From: Mesaphorura yosii
Taxonomy: Eukaryota > Arthropoda > Collembola > Poduromorpha > Tullbergiidae
Assembly: GCA_009869945.1 (NCBI GenBank)
Contig: WIXG01000158.1
Span: 62,001-126,000 of the forward strand
Direction: 5' to 3'
Length of the DNA: 64,000 bases
Below, in pieces: positions 31,517 through 42,800 of this stretch; position 1 is the stretch's first letter, and the number at the start of each line of letters is the position of its first letter. The notes beneath the pieces were generated by a model, which saw nothing but the letters and a program-made list of their open reading frames with translations, made no database searches and was not told the origin of the DNA. The position numbers were made by a program, and so were the translations under genes.

Positions 31517-33372
31517 CTTGAATGAGAACGGGAGTCTTATGATGAAATTAACTGCAATACTTTATTCAACGATTGTTCTTGGCAGGAATCGGTCCAGTTT
31601 TGGTTTTGTAGTGCACACAAAATCATTCCAATAATCGCAATTAATCCAATAAATCACTCGCTTATCACTTTTACGTGCTGAAAAGGTGATTGCATTGCAA
31701 TTCGGTTTGATTTCACGATGAATTTGGCCCCGTTGCTCAAGCAAATGCAAATAACACCAGTATTTCCAACTTGCACCAGACATTCCACGCACTTGTGAAT
31801 GTCAGTAAAATTCTTGGACCGATAAACATATTTCGGGTGCAAAGAGGCCGATGGAGTGCTGAATAAGAAATTGACATTCATTTATTTCATTTATTACACA
31901 TATGAATACAAGCTGTAAATGTTCACACCCAAATGTTACAACTCGTAACAACTTCCATAATAATTATCCGCGCATTCACTTAACCAAAGTTAATGACTCT
32001 AGTAAATTGTATTATTACAACTTCGTCCAAAAACTTTGCATTTAATATTAAGTGGAGAGGACGATGCCGACTCTACCATAAACTAAAGCAATGATGATGG
32101 CGTGCTTTCAAACTTTTATGATGACAATGCTATTGTGGTGTTGGAGTTACCACTATCGTTCGTGTCACTATTGCCGCTAGTCAGATCTAGGTCAGAAATC
32201 TTGAAATAGACCCAAACAATTGAAATAAACTTTGCAAGAGCCTGCACGAATTGATTAGCCCAGGAATAAGCGGTAAGTGTCAAAAGTAGCAGTGGAAAGC
32301 CCGAGGAACGACAAAAATGTAATTTAGAGACTACTTACAGAGAACTAATCGCAAGAATGCCATTAATTTTTCCACGTGACTTCATTAGACCCTGGTGCAC
32401 TTATCCCCATGCGTTGGCTGGGCAGATGTGCCTTTCTTGAAGAATGAGCTTTCTATGCTTGGGCTATCAACTGATAAAAATTTCATGCCACTTACTTAGA
32501 TATAATCTTACCAATAAAACGTGCAAAACTTTTGGGATTCCCCTCGTAAGCTAAGCGATTGCTCAGCAGAATGCAGACTGAGGGCAGTTGACAAGTGTGT
32601 TATGTTGAAATCTGAGACCTGTCAGTCGTAAGCCAAGGCTCTCAGACAAACTAAGAAGCAGGGTTGGAAAAAATCAATAAATCGGATTTTTTTGATTTTT
32701 TCAAAATACTATTACTTTCTCGCAAAATACTAAGGATAGGATCGATTTCAGCGTATATTTTATTTATCAACAATCAAATGAGTACAAAAACTGAGTAGAA
32801 AAGTTAGCCAGACAAAGGATAAAGTATTGGAATAAGCTGAAGTACTTTAATTTAATGATATGAAGAAACTTTAACTGCACAATGAAGACTGACAATCGTG
32901 AACCTCCGAGCCATCTTCAGATTTTCAGACCCCAAATACGAGCCGTGAGTCCCAAGGGTATAACAACATCGACGTTCGTTATCACTTCACTAGAAATTTG
33001 GTGTGAATAACGTCGCTGGACTGAAGAAACTGAAGTTGCTATGATTAATTATTGCATGTGCTTGATTTATTGAATGACAAATGATTATTGAATTGATTGA
33101 CAGCAAAATACTGAATTGATACGTACGGCAACTGTCCAGCTACGAGAGTGCTTCTGGTTTCAATACGGCTTTACTCAAATATGTCGTTCTGGGCACCTGG
33201 AAACAGATATTTCCCCAATTTTATATCACACACGATTCCTAGGAAAGAAAACCACTTTAAGCGTTCAAACTAACCAGGGAAGTACCCCCATGCGTCGCTG
33301 TATGACACAAAGTCGTTTCCAGGTTTCTCGACAGTGTTCCCTTCAGCCTCTGTATTGAATATTGTTAGCAGG
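31517..33372. other. Intergenic region with scattered short repeats
   Basis: AT-rich. A minus-strand frame at 31562-31881 encodes about 75 residues (MNVNFLFSTPSASLHPKYVY at the start) with no recognised domain. A dispersed repeat sits at 32608-32652, and cagggttggaaaaaatcaat at about 32662 resembles the junk-like motif found near many arthropod repeats. No gene is supported. Confidence 0.4.
32608..32652 (-). repeat. Short dispersed repeat, inverted partner of 12951-12993
   Basis: Reverse complement reads agtttgtctgagagccttgg, then cttacgactgac, and matches the 12.95 kb copy with few differences. Confidence 0.7.
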
Positions 33373-34346
33373 TCAAAATACTGCATCCCTAACTTGGTGT
33401 TCAACTGTAGCTATAGCTTTACTGCCAAACAAGCTAAACTTACGCATGTAGACCATCATCTGCTTTGCACCACGGACACAGTTCTGAGGAAAGCTGGCAC
33501 AGTACCTGGGGACCTGGGCTCTGGCAAGTCGCCTGCTCGAGTTGGACCCGGTGACTTTGCACTTATATGGCTGCATGTACCTATAGTAACAACCGCCATT
33601 CGGTTAGTTACGCCATGAAAAATTCTGACATAACATTGACCGGCAATATTCACCCACATATTGGGCTGTCCACACCCCTTTGGAATCCAAAGCCAGGCAC
33701 AAGTGCACCCATCTGCAGGACACGGTGGAAGGTCCCTTGGGACTTGATAGGTGGCGAGACGTTTCCATGGGGTGCTGCCAACCAGCAAAATTTGCATTGA
33801 ATTCATGTATAGCAATAGTTGAAATGATCTTGCTTACTTTGGCAGGACACTGAAAACGACTAAATTCTCCATGGTCACAGCGTTGAGGTCTGAGTTGTAG
33901 CTGATGGCAAAGGCGGTTCCAGCGGCCATGCTTTGGTTGTTGGTGTGCAAGGAACCGGTCTCCTGGATGCAATCTGGAGGATTACCTGGTCCCTTCCAAT
34001 CTTCTGGATGTTCTCTGCCGTCGGTCCACTGGGTGGTTAACCGTCCGTCGTACGACAGTGTGGTGAATGCACGGTTTTCTGCCAGCTCAACCGTAAAACT
34101 GCCTCCAGCGGGCAACTCAAGGAAGACGCCTGGGGCAGGTGGTACTCTGTTACAGCCTCGGTCAGTTTGAAACCACCATTGTGATCTCGGTAGCATGTAG
34201 AGTGGATCCACGGCAGTGTTTGTGTTCTGGTTATCCTCATTGGGATTAGGTCCACCCTGGCAGTACATGCCCCTGGCCCAAGCGGCATGGTGAGCATGAG
34301 CAACATTGCTCCATGCCAGCAAAGCAAACACAACCAGAGTATACAT
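33373..34346 (-). CDS. Secreted AA14-like lytic polysaccharide monooxygenase
   Basis: Four coding exons (33838-34346, 33658-33774, 33444-33580, 33373-33404) join in phase into 264 residues. The signal peptide ([18 protein letters not shown]) should be cut at Ala18/His19, leaving an N-terminal His as the histidine brace of LPMOs requires. The body carries [57 protein letters not shown] (candidate second brace His, residue 134), [17 protein letters not shown] and GCGQPNM, a series I associate with the AA14 family of basidiomycete copper oxidases described as acting on xylan. Fungal members are longer at the C-terminus. Four exons with regular GT-AG splice sites show it is integrated in the animal genome. 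Coding status is very secure; the AA14 name rests on remembered family features. Confidence 0.78.
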
Positions 34347-35560
34347 GGAGATGAGTTTTGAGTATTAGCAACGTAAATGTGATTGATGTATGCAAGAAAG
34401 AAAATTTTGGTGCGAAATTGAAATGGAAACTGCGACAGCAGCGACTATGTAAATTGGAATTCTGAATACGGAGTTTAGATAGTATGAGTTTGGGTACACA
34501 ACACGGGCTTAGAGTTAGCAAATCAGGTCAGCGATGGATGATAACATCTATCAATCAAAATCAATCGATCAATCTCCCTGTCGTTGCAGGTTTACATGAA
34601 TGGAATGTATGGAAAGAAAAATGAAGGAGATGATCACATATAAACTATGTGTATATACACTAATGCGTGAATGCCAGATTTAACTACGATGATTATATAA
34701 TTAGAAGTATGCTCCATCACTCGACTGACTCGGACAATCAGGTCAACTAACTCAATCAATCACCAATCTCGCGCTAATGATCACAACAGACTGTTGTGGA
34801 ACCTACTGTAATTGCGCATTGTTCTGTCAAGCAATTCAATAACACATCAAACGTGATAAATACTTAGTGGCTATACCTAAGGGTATTGGAATTGCTGTGC
34901 AGCCTGAGTAGAGTCCTCTGATGATTTGGTCGTGAAATTGCCACGAATAACATCAATCAATCAATGAGTGTTTGGTTTACAAAAGCTTAATTGGACATTA
35001 TCAGGCATTTCGGCCAACCTGAACCTTGGTAGAGTGGGACATTCACGCGATGGTGGCTGGAGTCCTGCTCCTCTATTACTCCAACCTGCAAGGTTAACAT
35101 TAAATTGTAGTATAAGAACTGGTATTAATTCTATCCACGTGCCATAAAAGGAATTTCGTTGAGAAGTTTTCCCCAAGTAAACTCTTTACAAATGAAAGAT
35201 TGAATGAACACGGCGTCATTTCGTTACAGAACCCATATCGTGATTCAAAATTATGGGAAGTCCCAAGTTCCATGTCTTGCAATTAACATTTCGCTGCTGG
35301 AAAAATTCCTCTAGTCATCCCAATATTTATATGTGGCCAGCTTAACACACAGCAGCCTCGACAACAGCTTGTTGGGCTTGCATTCTATTTATTTAGCTTT
35401 ACTAGATTCAAAATTCGTTTGGTTCACAAATTGTAATGGAATGAGAACAAACTTGCTCTTCGTTACGTGGTACAGTTTGTGTGGATTCGACCAAACCTAA
35501 CCTAACGGAACCGGCATTTCGGATGTAGATAGGCGACTTAAATTTTGGCCTGACCTGACG
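34347..35560. other. Intergenic region upstream of the LPMO-like gene
   Basis: AT-rich, no gene supported. A short cctaacctaac tract (telomere-like, opposite orientation to the others) lies at 35494-35506. Confidence 0.45.
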
Positions 35561-36260
35561 CGGAGGTAGTTTTCTCCCGCGGGTTTCCTGCCCCGGAACG
35601 ATAGGGAACAGACCTTTGTTTGGGACCGGGTGGAAAATTTCTGGAGCCATGCATAAGATCCCGAAAAGCAGGCAGAATCTTCGAATAGACCGCACCTAAG
35701 GGAATGAAGCAGAGTCCGAGTGGAGGCAGATGTCATGCCTGCCGCTTTTCTGCATGGGATCGGCAGCGGCCGGCATGGTAAATGAACCGCAGACTCTTTG
35801 GAGGCAGAGGCAATCCACCGGAGAATATGCAGAGGCTGGGTTTCTGCGTGCCACTCTCCTGCTGGCGATCGGCAGCGGCAACCAAGCGGAGTCTACATGA
35901 GGTAACGTCAATGAACCTGGGTCTACATGGAGGCAGAGTCAAGAAGCCAGAGTCTAAACGGAGGTAGATTTTATCCATGCCGGTTGTTTCCAGCTGATGG
36001 CCCGCTGATGCAATGAACTGGAAATCTAGGAGGTTAGAGCATATACCTGCATCTTACCTGCGAGCAATTGGCACCGAACGGCGGAGGGAATGAACTGGAG
36101 TGTTCTTGTTGACAGAGGCAATGCAGCCAGGCCGTTTTGGAAATAGAGAAAAGCAACCGGCTACTATTTGGAGGCCTGGTGTCTGCATGTCTTTGGCCTG
36201 GGGAAAATCGGCTGCCGCTGGCAGAGAAATACACTGGGCTCTGCATGGAGGCAAAAGGTT
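35560..36260. repeat. Degenerate tandem repeats of a GGAGGCAGAG-type unit
   Basis: The motif ggaggcagag or a close variant recurs about eight times (for example near 35720, 35800, 35930, 35958, 36170 and 36246), usually preceded by tctacat, tctttgg or tctgcat and accompanied by gatcggcagcggc segments. Spacing is irregular (roughly 30-110 bp). The open frames here on both strands are by-products of the repeats. Confidence 0.6.
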
Positions 36261-36994
36261 CTGCCAGCCCATTCCCATATCAGCCCAACAAGTCAGAAAG
36301 GTCAATCCTCACTCAAGTAGATTAATTCTCGACTATACTCATTCATGGGGAGATTATTGAGAGTCAGTGATTTGACCTTAAATTCACGCACTTGATTTAA
36401 CTAGAACCTGCATACATTTGTTGTACGTCTCTAAATTCTTACGAAATCGTAGCCTGTCTTGGAATAGATTCGACGACATGGTAACCGTCTCCCGGTATTC
36501 GATTGACCTCCGTAAATATGTACAATAAATTTTCATTTTTGCTACCAAGTCATCCCACTGTCAGCGCTAAATTTTAAGCCGGAATGGTCGGAGAATCTGG
36601 TCTTGACATTTTATGTCACCGAAATTGTTATAAAAATAATGTCGAGGCGGTCAGCGATCGCCGTTGCTGAGACTTCGGGAGTTTTTGTATGAACTGGACC
36701 TTCCATTACACGGTGGTTGGTTGTCTTTATTCAAGCTCCAAAAGCAATTAAAGGGTGTCAGAATAAATGACGGTCCAGAGTAGATCTTTTCCCGAGTCAA
36801 TTACCTTCCGAACTGTGTTCTGCTAACCGCAGTCAATTCTATTTATTAAAACAGAAAAGCAATTAAACAAAAGGCGCAAATGTCCTAACCAATTAGAAAT
36901 ATGCTTGCCATGGCACAAGGATCGTTTTGGTCTTTCTCCGTCTTCGTGATCCTGCCATGGCTTTAATGTGAAAACATAAACATTAGAAGCCAGG

Positions 36995-37300
36995 GAAAAC
37001 CAACAACTGTGAAGGCTTCAACCGCTCGATGAATTCTATGCTAAGGCAGCTCTTCCAACGATTTATAAGTTAATTGACTGTCTCAAAAAACAACTAACTG
37101 GAGTAAAGATTGAGAAGTCTTACCGTGCATTAAGGCTACTAATTGGTTTTTCATTTTTCTGCAGGTCAATTCTGATGATGAGCTGTTGCAGGAATTCAAA
37201 GAAGTGAGGAGAGCAACGTCACCTGAACGAAAGGAATTCCGGCTGAAGGTTTTGGAAAATCCGAATTTTCAAATCAACTATGTTTGTACACGTTGATGTG
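36995..37300 (+). pseudogene. Coding-looking fragment, possibly transposon-derived
   Basis: A plus-strand frame encodes LDEFYAKAALPTIYKLIDCL, then KKQLTGVKIEKSYRALRLL. After an acceptor-like ctgcag at about 37166, VNSDDELLQEFKEVRRATS and FRLKVLENPNFQINYV follow to a stop. The composition looks genuine, but there is no start and no flanking exon. The class is unknown. Confidence 0.3.
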
Positions 37301-37515
37301 ATATATTTACACGTGCGTGGCCCTGAAGCTACATGAAAGCAATTGAGAACAAGGACAAATCAATCAATCTTCTACTGGGTTGGTGATGAAAAGTGAGTTA
37401 TCCCAATCCATCCATCCATCAAATTAGAGTGTTTTCATCTCAATTGTCCGTCCAAAATCAATTGGTGGACAAACTATTTTAGCTGCAGACTTCCTGAATT
37501 GAAGTAATCACAGGC

Positions 37516-38880
37516 ATGAAGTCCCTCGTGCTGGCTACACTACTGCTGGTGGCAGCCTTCCTCTCCGTCTCAGCGCAACAATACGATCCAAGCTGGGACA
37601 GTCTTGATTCTCGCCCACTCCCCGCATGGTTCGACGAAGCCAAAATTGGAATCTTTATTCATTGGGGTATCTACTCTGTCCCTTCCTTTTATGGCGAATG
37701 GTTCTGGATGTGGTGGAATACGGGTGTCGAATCGGTCGTCCAGCTCATGGAACGCGACTACAAACCCGGATTCACGTATCAAGAGTTTGCTCGTGACTTT
37801 ACTGCCGAATTCTACAATCCTGACGATTGGGCCGATTTATTCCGTCGCTCCGGTGCCAAATACGTGGTACTGACAAGCAAGCATCATGAAGGGTACGCAA
37901 TGTGGCCTTCTACGTACCACTTTGCGTGGAATGTGGGAGAAATTGGTCCACATCGGGATTTGCTGGGAGAGTTGGGGGAATCTGTGCGGGCTGCTGGTCT
38001 GAAATTTGGAACTTACTACAGCTTGATGGAATGGTACTCTGAATACGACCGTGAAAAGGCTGCGGGCTTCGTGACAAACAACTTTGCTCGGCTAAAGTCA
38101 ATTCCAGCACTGAAGGAGATGATCACAAGATACAGACCGGAACTTATATGGGGTGACGGCGAGTGGGAGGCGGCGGACACGTACTGGGAATCAGAACAGT
38201 TTCTCGCGTGGCTGTACAACGAGAGTCCTGTCCGAGACACAGTCATTGTGAATGACCGATGGGGTAATGAAACTCAAGGCAAACATGGAGGATACTACAA
38301 TTATCATGACCGTTACAATCCTGGAGTTATCCAGCCACACAAATGGGAGAATGCAATGAACCTGGAGAATTCGCCCCGTTCATGGGCTCATCGAAGAGAA
38401 GCTAACATTCAGGACTTTATGACACCAGAGGAGTTGCTCCGAACACTCGTCGAAACAGTCTCATGCGGCGGTAACATCCTGGTCAATGTTGGCCCTACGA
38501 AGGACGGGATGATTCCAGTGATAGTGCAGGAGAGACTAGTACAAATGGGGCAATGGCTAGAGGTGAATGGGGACGCCATCTACGACACTTCACCGTGGGC
38601 TGTTCAGAATGACACCACAACTGCAGGCGTTTGGTACACACAAAACCGTTCTGGAAGTCAGATTTATGCTCTTATCACACTTGGATGGCCTGGAACTCAA
38701 GTTCAACTTGGATCCGTTGGCGCTGGTCTTCAGATTACCCGAATCGAGATGCTTGGGACTCCAAACACTTCGCTGCAATGGTTTCCATCAGGAGGATCCG
38801 GTATTACAGTCACATTGCCTCCACTTCATATGAACAGGTCACAATGGGTTTGGACACTTGTCATTACATTAGCTACTTAA
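37516..38880 (+). CDS. Secreted GH29 alpha-L-fucosidase
   Basis: An uninterrupted frame of 454 residues. A signal peptide (KSLVLATLLLVAAFLSVSA) is followed by the GH29 barrel: WFDEAKIGIFIHWGIYSVP, YVVLTSKHHEGYAMWPS, and LIWGDGEW with Asp214 as the likely nucleophile; SCGGNILVNVGPTKDG closes the barrel. The last ~90 residues form a beta-rich C-terminal domain. The enzyme removes terminal alpha-L-fucose from glycans and would be lysosomal or secreted into the gut. No coding intron is seen; an acceptor-like caag sequence (atcacag) directly before the start suggests a 5'-leader intron. It lies 3 kb from the secreted LPMO-like gene, in divergent orientation. Confidence 0.93.
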   Translation: MKSLVLATLLLVAAFLSVSAQQYDPSWDSLDSRPLPAWFDEAKIGIFIHWGIYSVPSFYGEWFWMWWNTGVESVVQLMERDYKPGFTYQEFARDFTAEFYNPDDWADLFRRSGAKYVVLTSKHHEGYAMWPSTYHFAWNVGEIGPHRDLLGELGESVRAAGLKFGTYYSLMEWYSEYDREKAAGFVTNNFARLKSIPALKEMITRYRPELIWGDGEWEAADTYWESEQFLAWLYNESPVRDTVIVNDRWGNETQGKHGGYYNYHDRYNPGVIQPHKWENAMNLENSPRSWAHRREANIQDFMTPEELLRTLVETVSCGGNILVNVGPTKDGMIPVIVQERLVQMGQWLEVNGDAIYDTSPWAVQNDTTTAGVWYTQNRSGSQIYALITLGWPGTQVQLGSVGAGLQITRIEMLGTPNTSLQWFPSGGSGITVTLPPLHMNRSQWVWTLVITLAT

Positions 38881-39872
38881 TTTAATTTACGATACAATTC
38901 ATGTTAACTTGACGTGAATGGAATGGACAATGTTAATTTTTATTGCTGATCAATTCAGTAAACCCAAATTCCCATCAGACTAATAATAATTTGCCACAAT
39001 TCTCTCCACTGGAATGGAAACTGGAACTGGCTTTGGTTAGGTTAGGTTAGGGTATTATGGAAAATTGCTATGTATTCGGCTATAGCATGGGATTTCACAT
39101 GTTAAATTGTCATGTCAGATATCTGACAGCGATCTGACAAATATTCCCCTACAGTCGGTGATGGACCCGACAGTCCGATGGGAAAAGTGCAAAGGCATGG
39201 AACGACCGCAAACAAAATCGAATCCAAAGCTTCGCCTTTCCGACTTGCAGGAGTCTCGTGTCGCTTTAATTAAAAATGCGTTTGGATAGTCACAAAATCG
39301 TGGAATTCCTCCTGGTTGGCGATGAATCCGGCCAACTTAGGCTTTCAAAGTCAATTGAAACCCTGATTATGGTAGGCCAGAGCTTACCGATAATAATCTA
39401 ACAATTAATTAATCAAACGTCTTTTAGCTCGCAGGAGGCAAGGTTCTAGAATCTGCAAACAATGAGCGACGGCAGAAGGGCGTCGCAATCCCAATTCTAC
39501 TAGGGGCATCTATCCCTCTATCTCTATTTCCGATGGCGTGTCGTCCTGTGTTTAGTAAGTTCTCGTTTTGCTTGCAGCTGTCTTAAGGCCAACACTTTTT
39601 CCGAGCTTACACCGATCATTAAACTTACTGCAGACATCTTATGCCCGACAGCAGCAGACAAGAAGAAACGGGCGCCAGGGGTCAGTACTCAAATTAGAAC
39701 AGAGATAATAATGAAAGAGACAATGGAATACCAGAGGCTGGAACAGCTGAACTTGTTTGGTTGGCGTTGGTAGCTGGAGACTCTGTCTTGAATTTGAATT
39801 ACACGTAAACAGAAGAAGGAAACCCCAAATCTCAGCTCTTTGTTCATAATTTATTAGTACTATTATTAAGCC
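38881..39872. other. Intergenic region containing a telomere-like repeat copy
   Basis: Contains the 3' flanks of the fucosidase and of the dynein gene. The GTTAG tract and its ~90-bp companion at 39034-39145 are listed separately. No gene is supported. Confidence 0.45.
39034..39145 (+). repeat. Telomere-like (GTTAG)n tract plus ~90-bp family repeat, second copy
   Basis: Three to four GTTAG units precede a segment (gctatgtattcggctatagc, gggatttc, gttaaattgtc) homologous to the one after the tract at 20183-20199. Confidence 0.75.
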
Positions 39873-42800
39873 TTATTTTATATCACACAACAACGCAACT
39901 CCCCTCAGGATCCAATGCTTTGGAGTGACGTCCGTCTGGAAATCGATGGACCCAATGTAATTCACATCACTCCGCTTGGGCTTCCTGTAAATCGGGCACT
40001 CGTACAGGCGCGGGTCTTTTCCAAACGTCGTGTTGACCGCGAAGATGAAGATGACTGGGACTGGCTCGTACAGGATTTTCGGCTTGCTCTCGATGAGCCG
40101 ACCGGAGCGTTTCTCGACCGACGCCCCTTCGATGTAAAGTCCGTGCACGTACACGCCTTCTGCAGGGCCTTCGGTGATTTCTTCCTTCCAGAACCGGGTG
40201 ACGACGTTCTGAAGCACGACAGAGTCGAGGGCCCAGCCTTTATGGGCTCGAGTCACTTCCTGGCGCATAGCCGTCAGGAATCCTTGCGGGTTGAAGAAAC
40301 CAGTCAACCAGAAGGTGACTGGCTTGCCTTTACTCAGCCAGAGCTGAAATTGGGTGTGGCGGTCAAGCAGCTCCGTGAACCAAAACCCGATCGAGCTGGA
40401 GTCCCACGAAATCTGGCGGACAGGCAATAAATTGGCGAATTGACCATGTTTAAAAACGCGAAATGCTGCGAAATTGATCCTAAATTGCTGTACTGTGAAT
40501 TTCTTACCCTTTTCCACGACGGAGGCACTCGGGCGTCGTACATCGCGTCCAAAGCCTCTCGGAGCGTGCTGCTCATGATGATCGTACCCTCAATCGCCAG
40601 CTGCAGGTCGCACAGCGTTTCACGAACGACACAGAGCACCTTTTGCATGCGGTCCAGCTCCTGACGAAGGAAAATATTCATCGGGAGCAGGGCTCCGAGT
40701 TTATTCAGCGCATCTTTGATCTGGTAAGGACAAAACGAGAATTCAATCAACAGTCAGCAATTTTTAAACTTTCGCGGTTTCGCGTTAGAATACCTCGAAG
40801 GAAATGTACGGCGGCGGCAATTTTGCGAGCATGTCCTCCGCCATTCGATGGACGACGGATTCCCGAGATTCACCAGCCCCGTTCCCGCTTTGCTTCGGTT
40901 GAACGGCGAGAATTGCTTCGAAAATGCTTTTTACGCCATTGATTTGGTACCTGAAATCAGGCCGTACAATTTTCATTGCAGATATTCGATTGAGTTAGGC
41001 TTTAGGCGTGATTTACGTTATGTCAGCATTCGGATGGAGTCCAAACACCTCGGGCGAGTCCACAATTGGCAAGTTGTTGATTATGTCTTGAATAACGTTC
41101 AGATTTCGGGTCCCCAGCGCCCTGTAACCTTTGTAGAACTCAAAGTGCCCGTGCAGGAGGGGTTCGGAGAACCAAGACGACGTAAATGTGTTTAGGAGCC
41201 GCTTATCAAAATCATCGGTCACCCGCCCTCCATACTGGACTTCGCCCAGCATGTAGCACACAGTTTGCCAGGATACAATTTGCTAAAATAAATGTCCAAA
41301 TTTTCAAATATTTGTTTCCCGCGTTTTTCTTTTTGTTCTAGCTTCTTGTTTTTGCATTTGTTTCTTACCTTTCTGGGGTTCAGCTCCTCCAAGTGGTTCT
41401 GAATAAACTGCACGCTGGCAGTGAAGTCTGCTTTGTTAAATTCGTACGATACGTTCCAGCCAAGAGCGCCGAATTTCCGCCGTTCCTGGACGACGGTGTG
41501 CAGAAAGGCGACTGTGTAGAGAAGCACTGGCCAGTGCTTTGAGCCCGTGTAGTCGAGGTAGTCTTGAGTCACGCCTTGGTACGTCCTTTTCATGCTGGCG
41601 CGAATCCCCTGCGGAGCTTCGTTAGTGAATTTGATCGAAGCGTGCAGGAGCCCAATTGGGAACGAAGAATGACCTTCTGTTGTGAGCCAAAGTCGAAAAT
41701 GTGGGCTGACCGAGTTTGAATCCGATAAAAGTTCCATGATTTCGTCGCAGAACGGCAGACAAAGATGACAGTTCTGCGTACAGTTTTCAAATATGAACTT
41801 TCCCTCTACGCAGACACCTTGCGTTAAACTTATCGTTACCTGCAAAAGTGTCCAGGAGCCATTCGCGCACGAGTCCAGAATCAGCTGCCTTGCGAACGCC
41901 TCCTGGCCCTGGCCCATCGACGCGACACGGATGGGAGTGCCCTTAGACTTGGCCAGCGCCTCGATTTCGACGGTTGGGTCAGAGCCGGTTGAGAGAATGC
42001 AAATCAGCGGAGTGCGCTCGTCGGACTCCCGCAGCGTCTGCTCCAAATCCAGAATCTTTGTCTCGCCAAAGGCGGATCCAAGCGATTGTGTGACGTAAAT
42101 CTTGGCTTGCGAAAGCGTTCTGTCCGGACACCAGCACCGAATCATCAGAAGCCGTCGGAAAGAGTCCATTTGAGACTCGTAGCCGCAGGGCACCGGCGCA
42201 GCTTCGGGCGCAGGCATGTCGAACCACATTTTCCAGTCTTGCTCATCTGCTCTGACCTTTACATGCAATTTTTGGCGTTAATATTCAAAAATTGGCACCC
42301 GTTGGATAGGAATCAGGTTACCTGTTCCAAAATCCCTTCAAATTGCTGGAGTTTTGATAGCTCAACGAGATTGAGCCAGGCGATGTCGGAAATCCATTTG
42401 AATGGTTTGGGCGGGACTGCTGTGAGGTCCAATGAGGCTCCACCTATACAACAACGCGTACGACAATGAGCATGCACGCCAAATTCAAATTTACGTGGGA
42501 ATCTTGCCTTTAATCAGCACCATAAACTCTTCATGAGAAATCTTTTGCTCGTGCAGATGAATTTTGAGTACCATCAGCAACGTGAAGAGAAACCGATCTT
42601 TCTCGAACAGGAGGCGCTGGACAAACTGCCAAACTTCCAGATTCAGGCGGTGGAGCACAGCGGAGATTCTTTCTTCAGTATTCCCGCCCTTTGGTGAATT
42701 CTTGATTGATGAATCAAACAGGTTCAGAAACTGCTTCAGTGAAGTTTGGTACATGAAATTGACTTTCGCCATTTCGACGACGAGAAAGTAAAGAATGCTT

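Noticed and set aside
37516-38880. Fucosidase as bacterial contamination because it lacks introns
   Set aside because: It is flanked by ordinary host sequence and has a eukaryote-like signal peptide and a probable 5'-leader acceptor.
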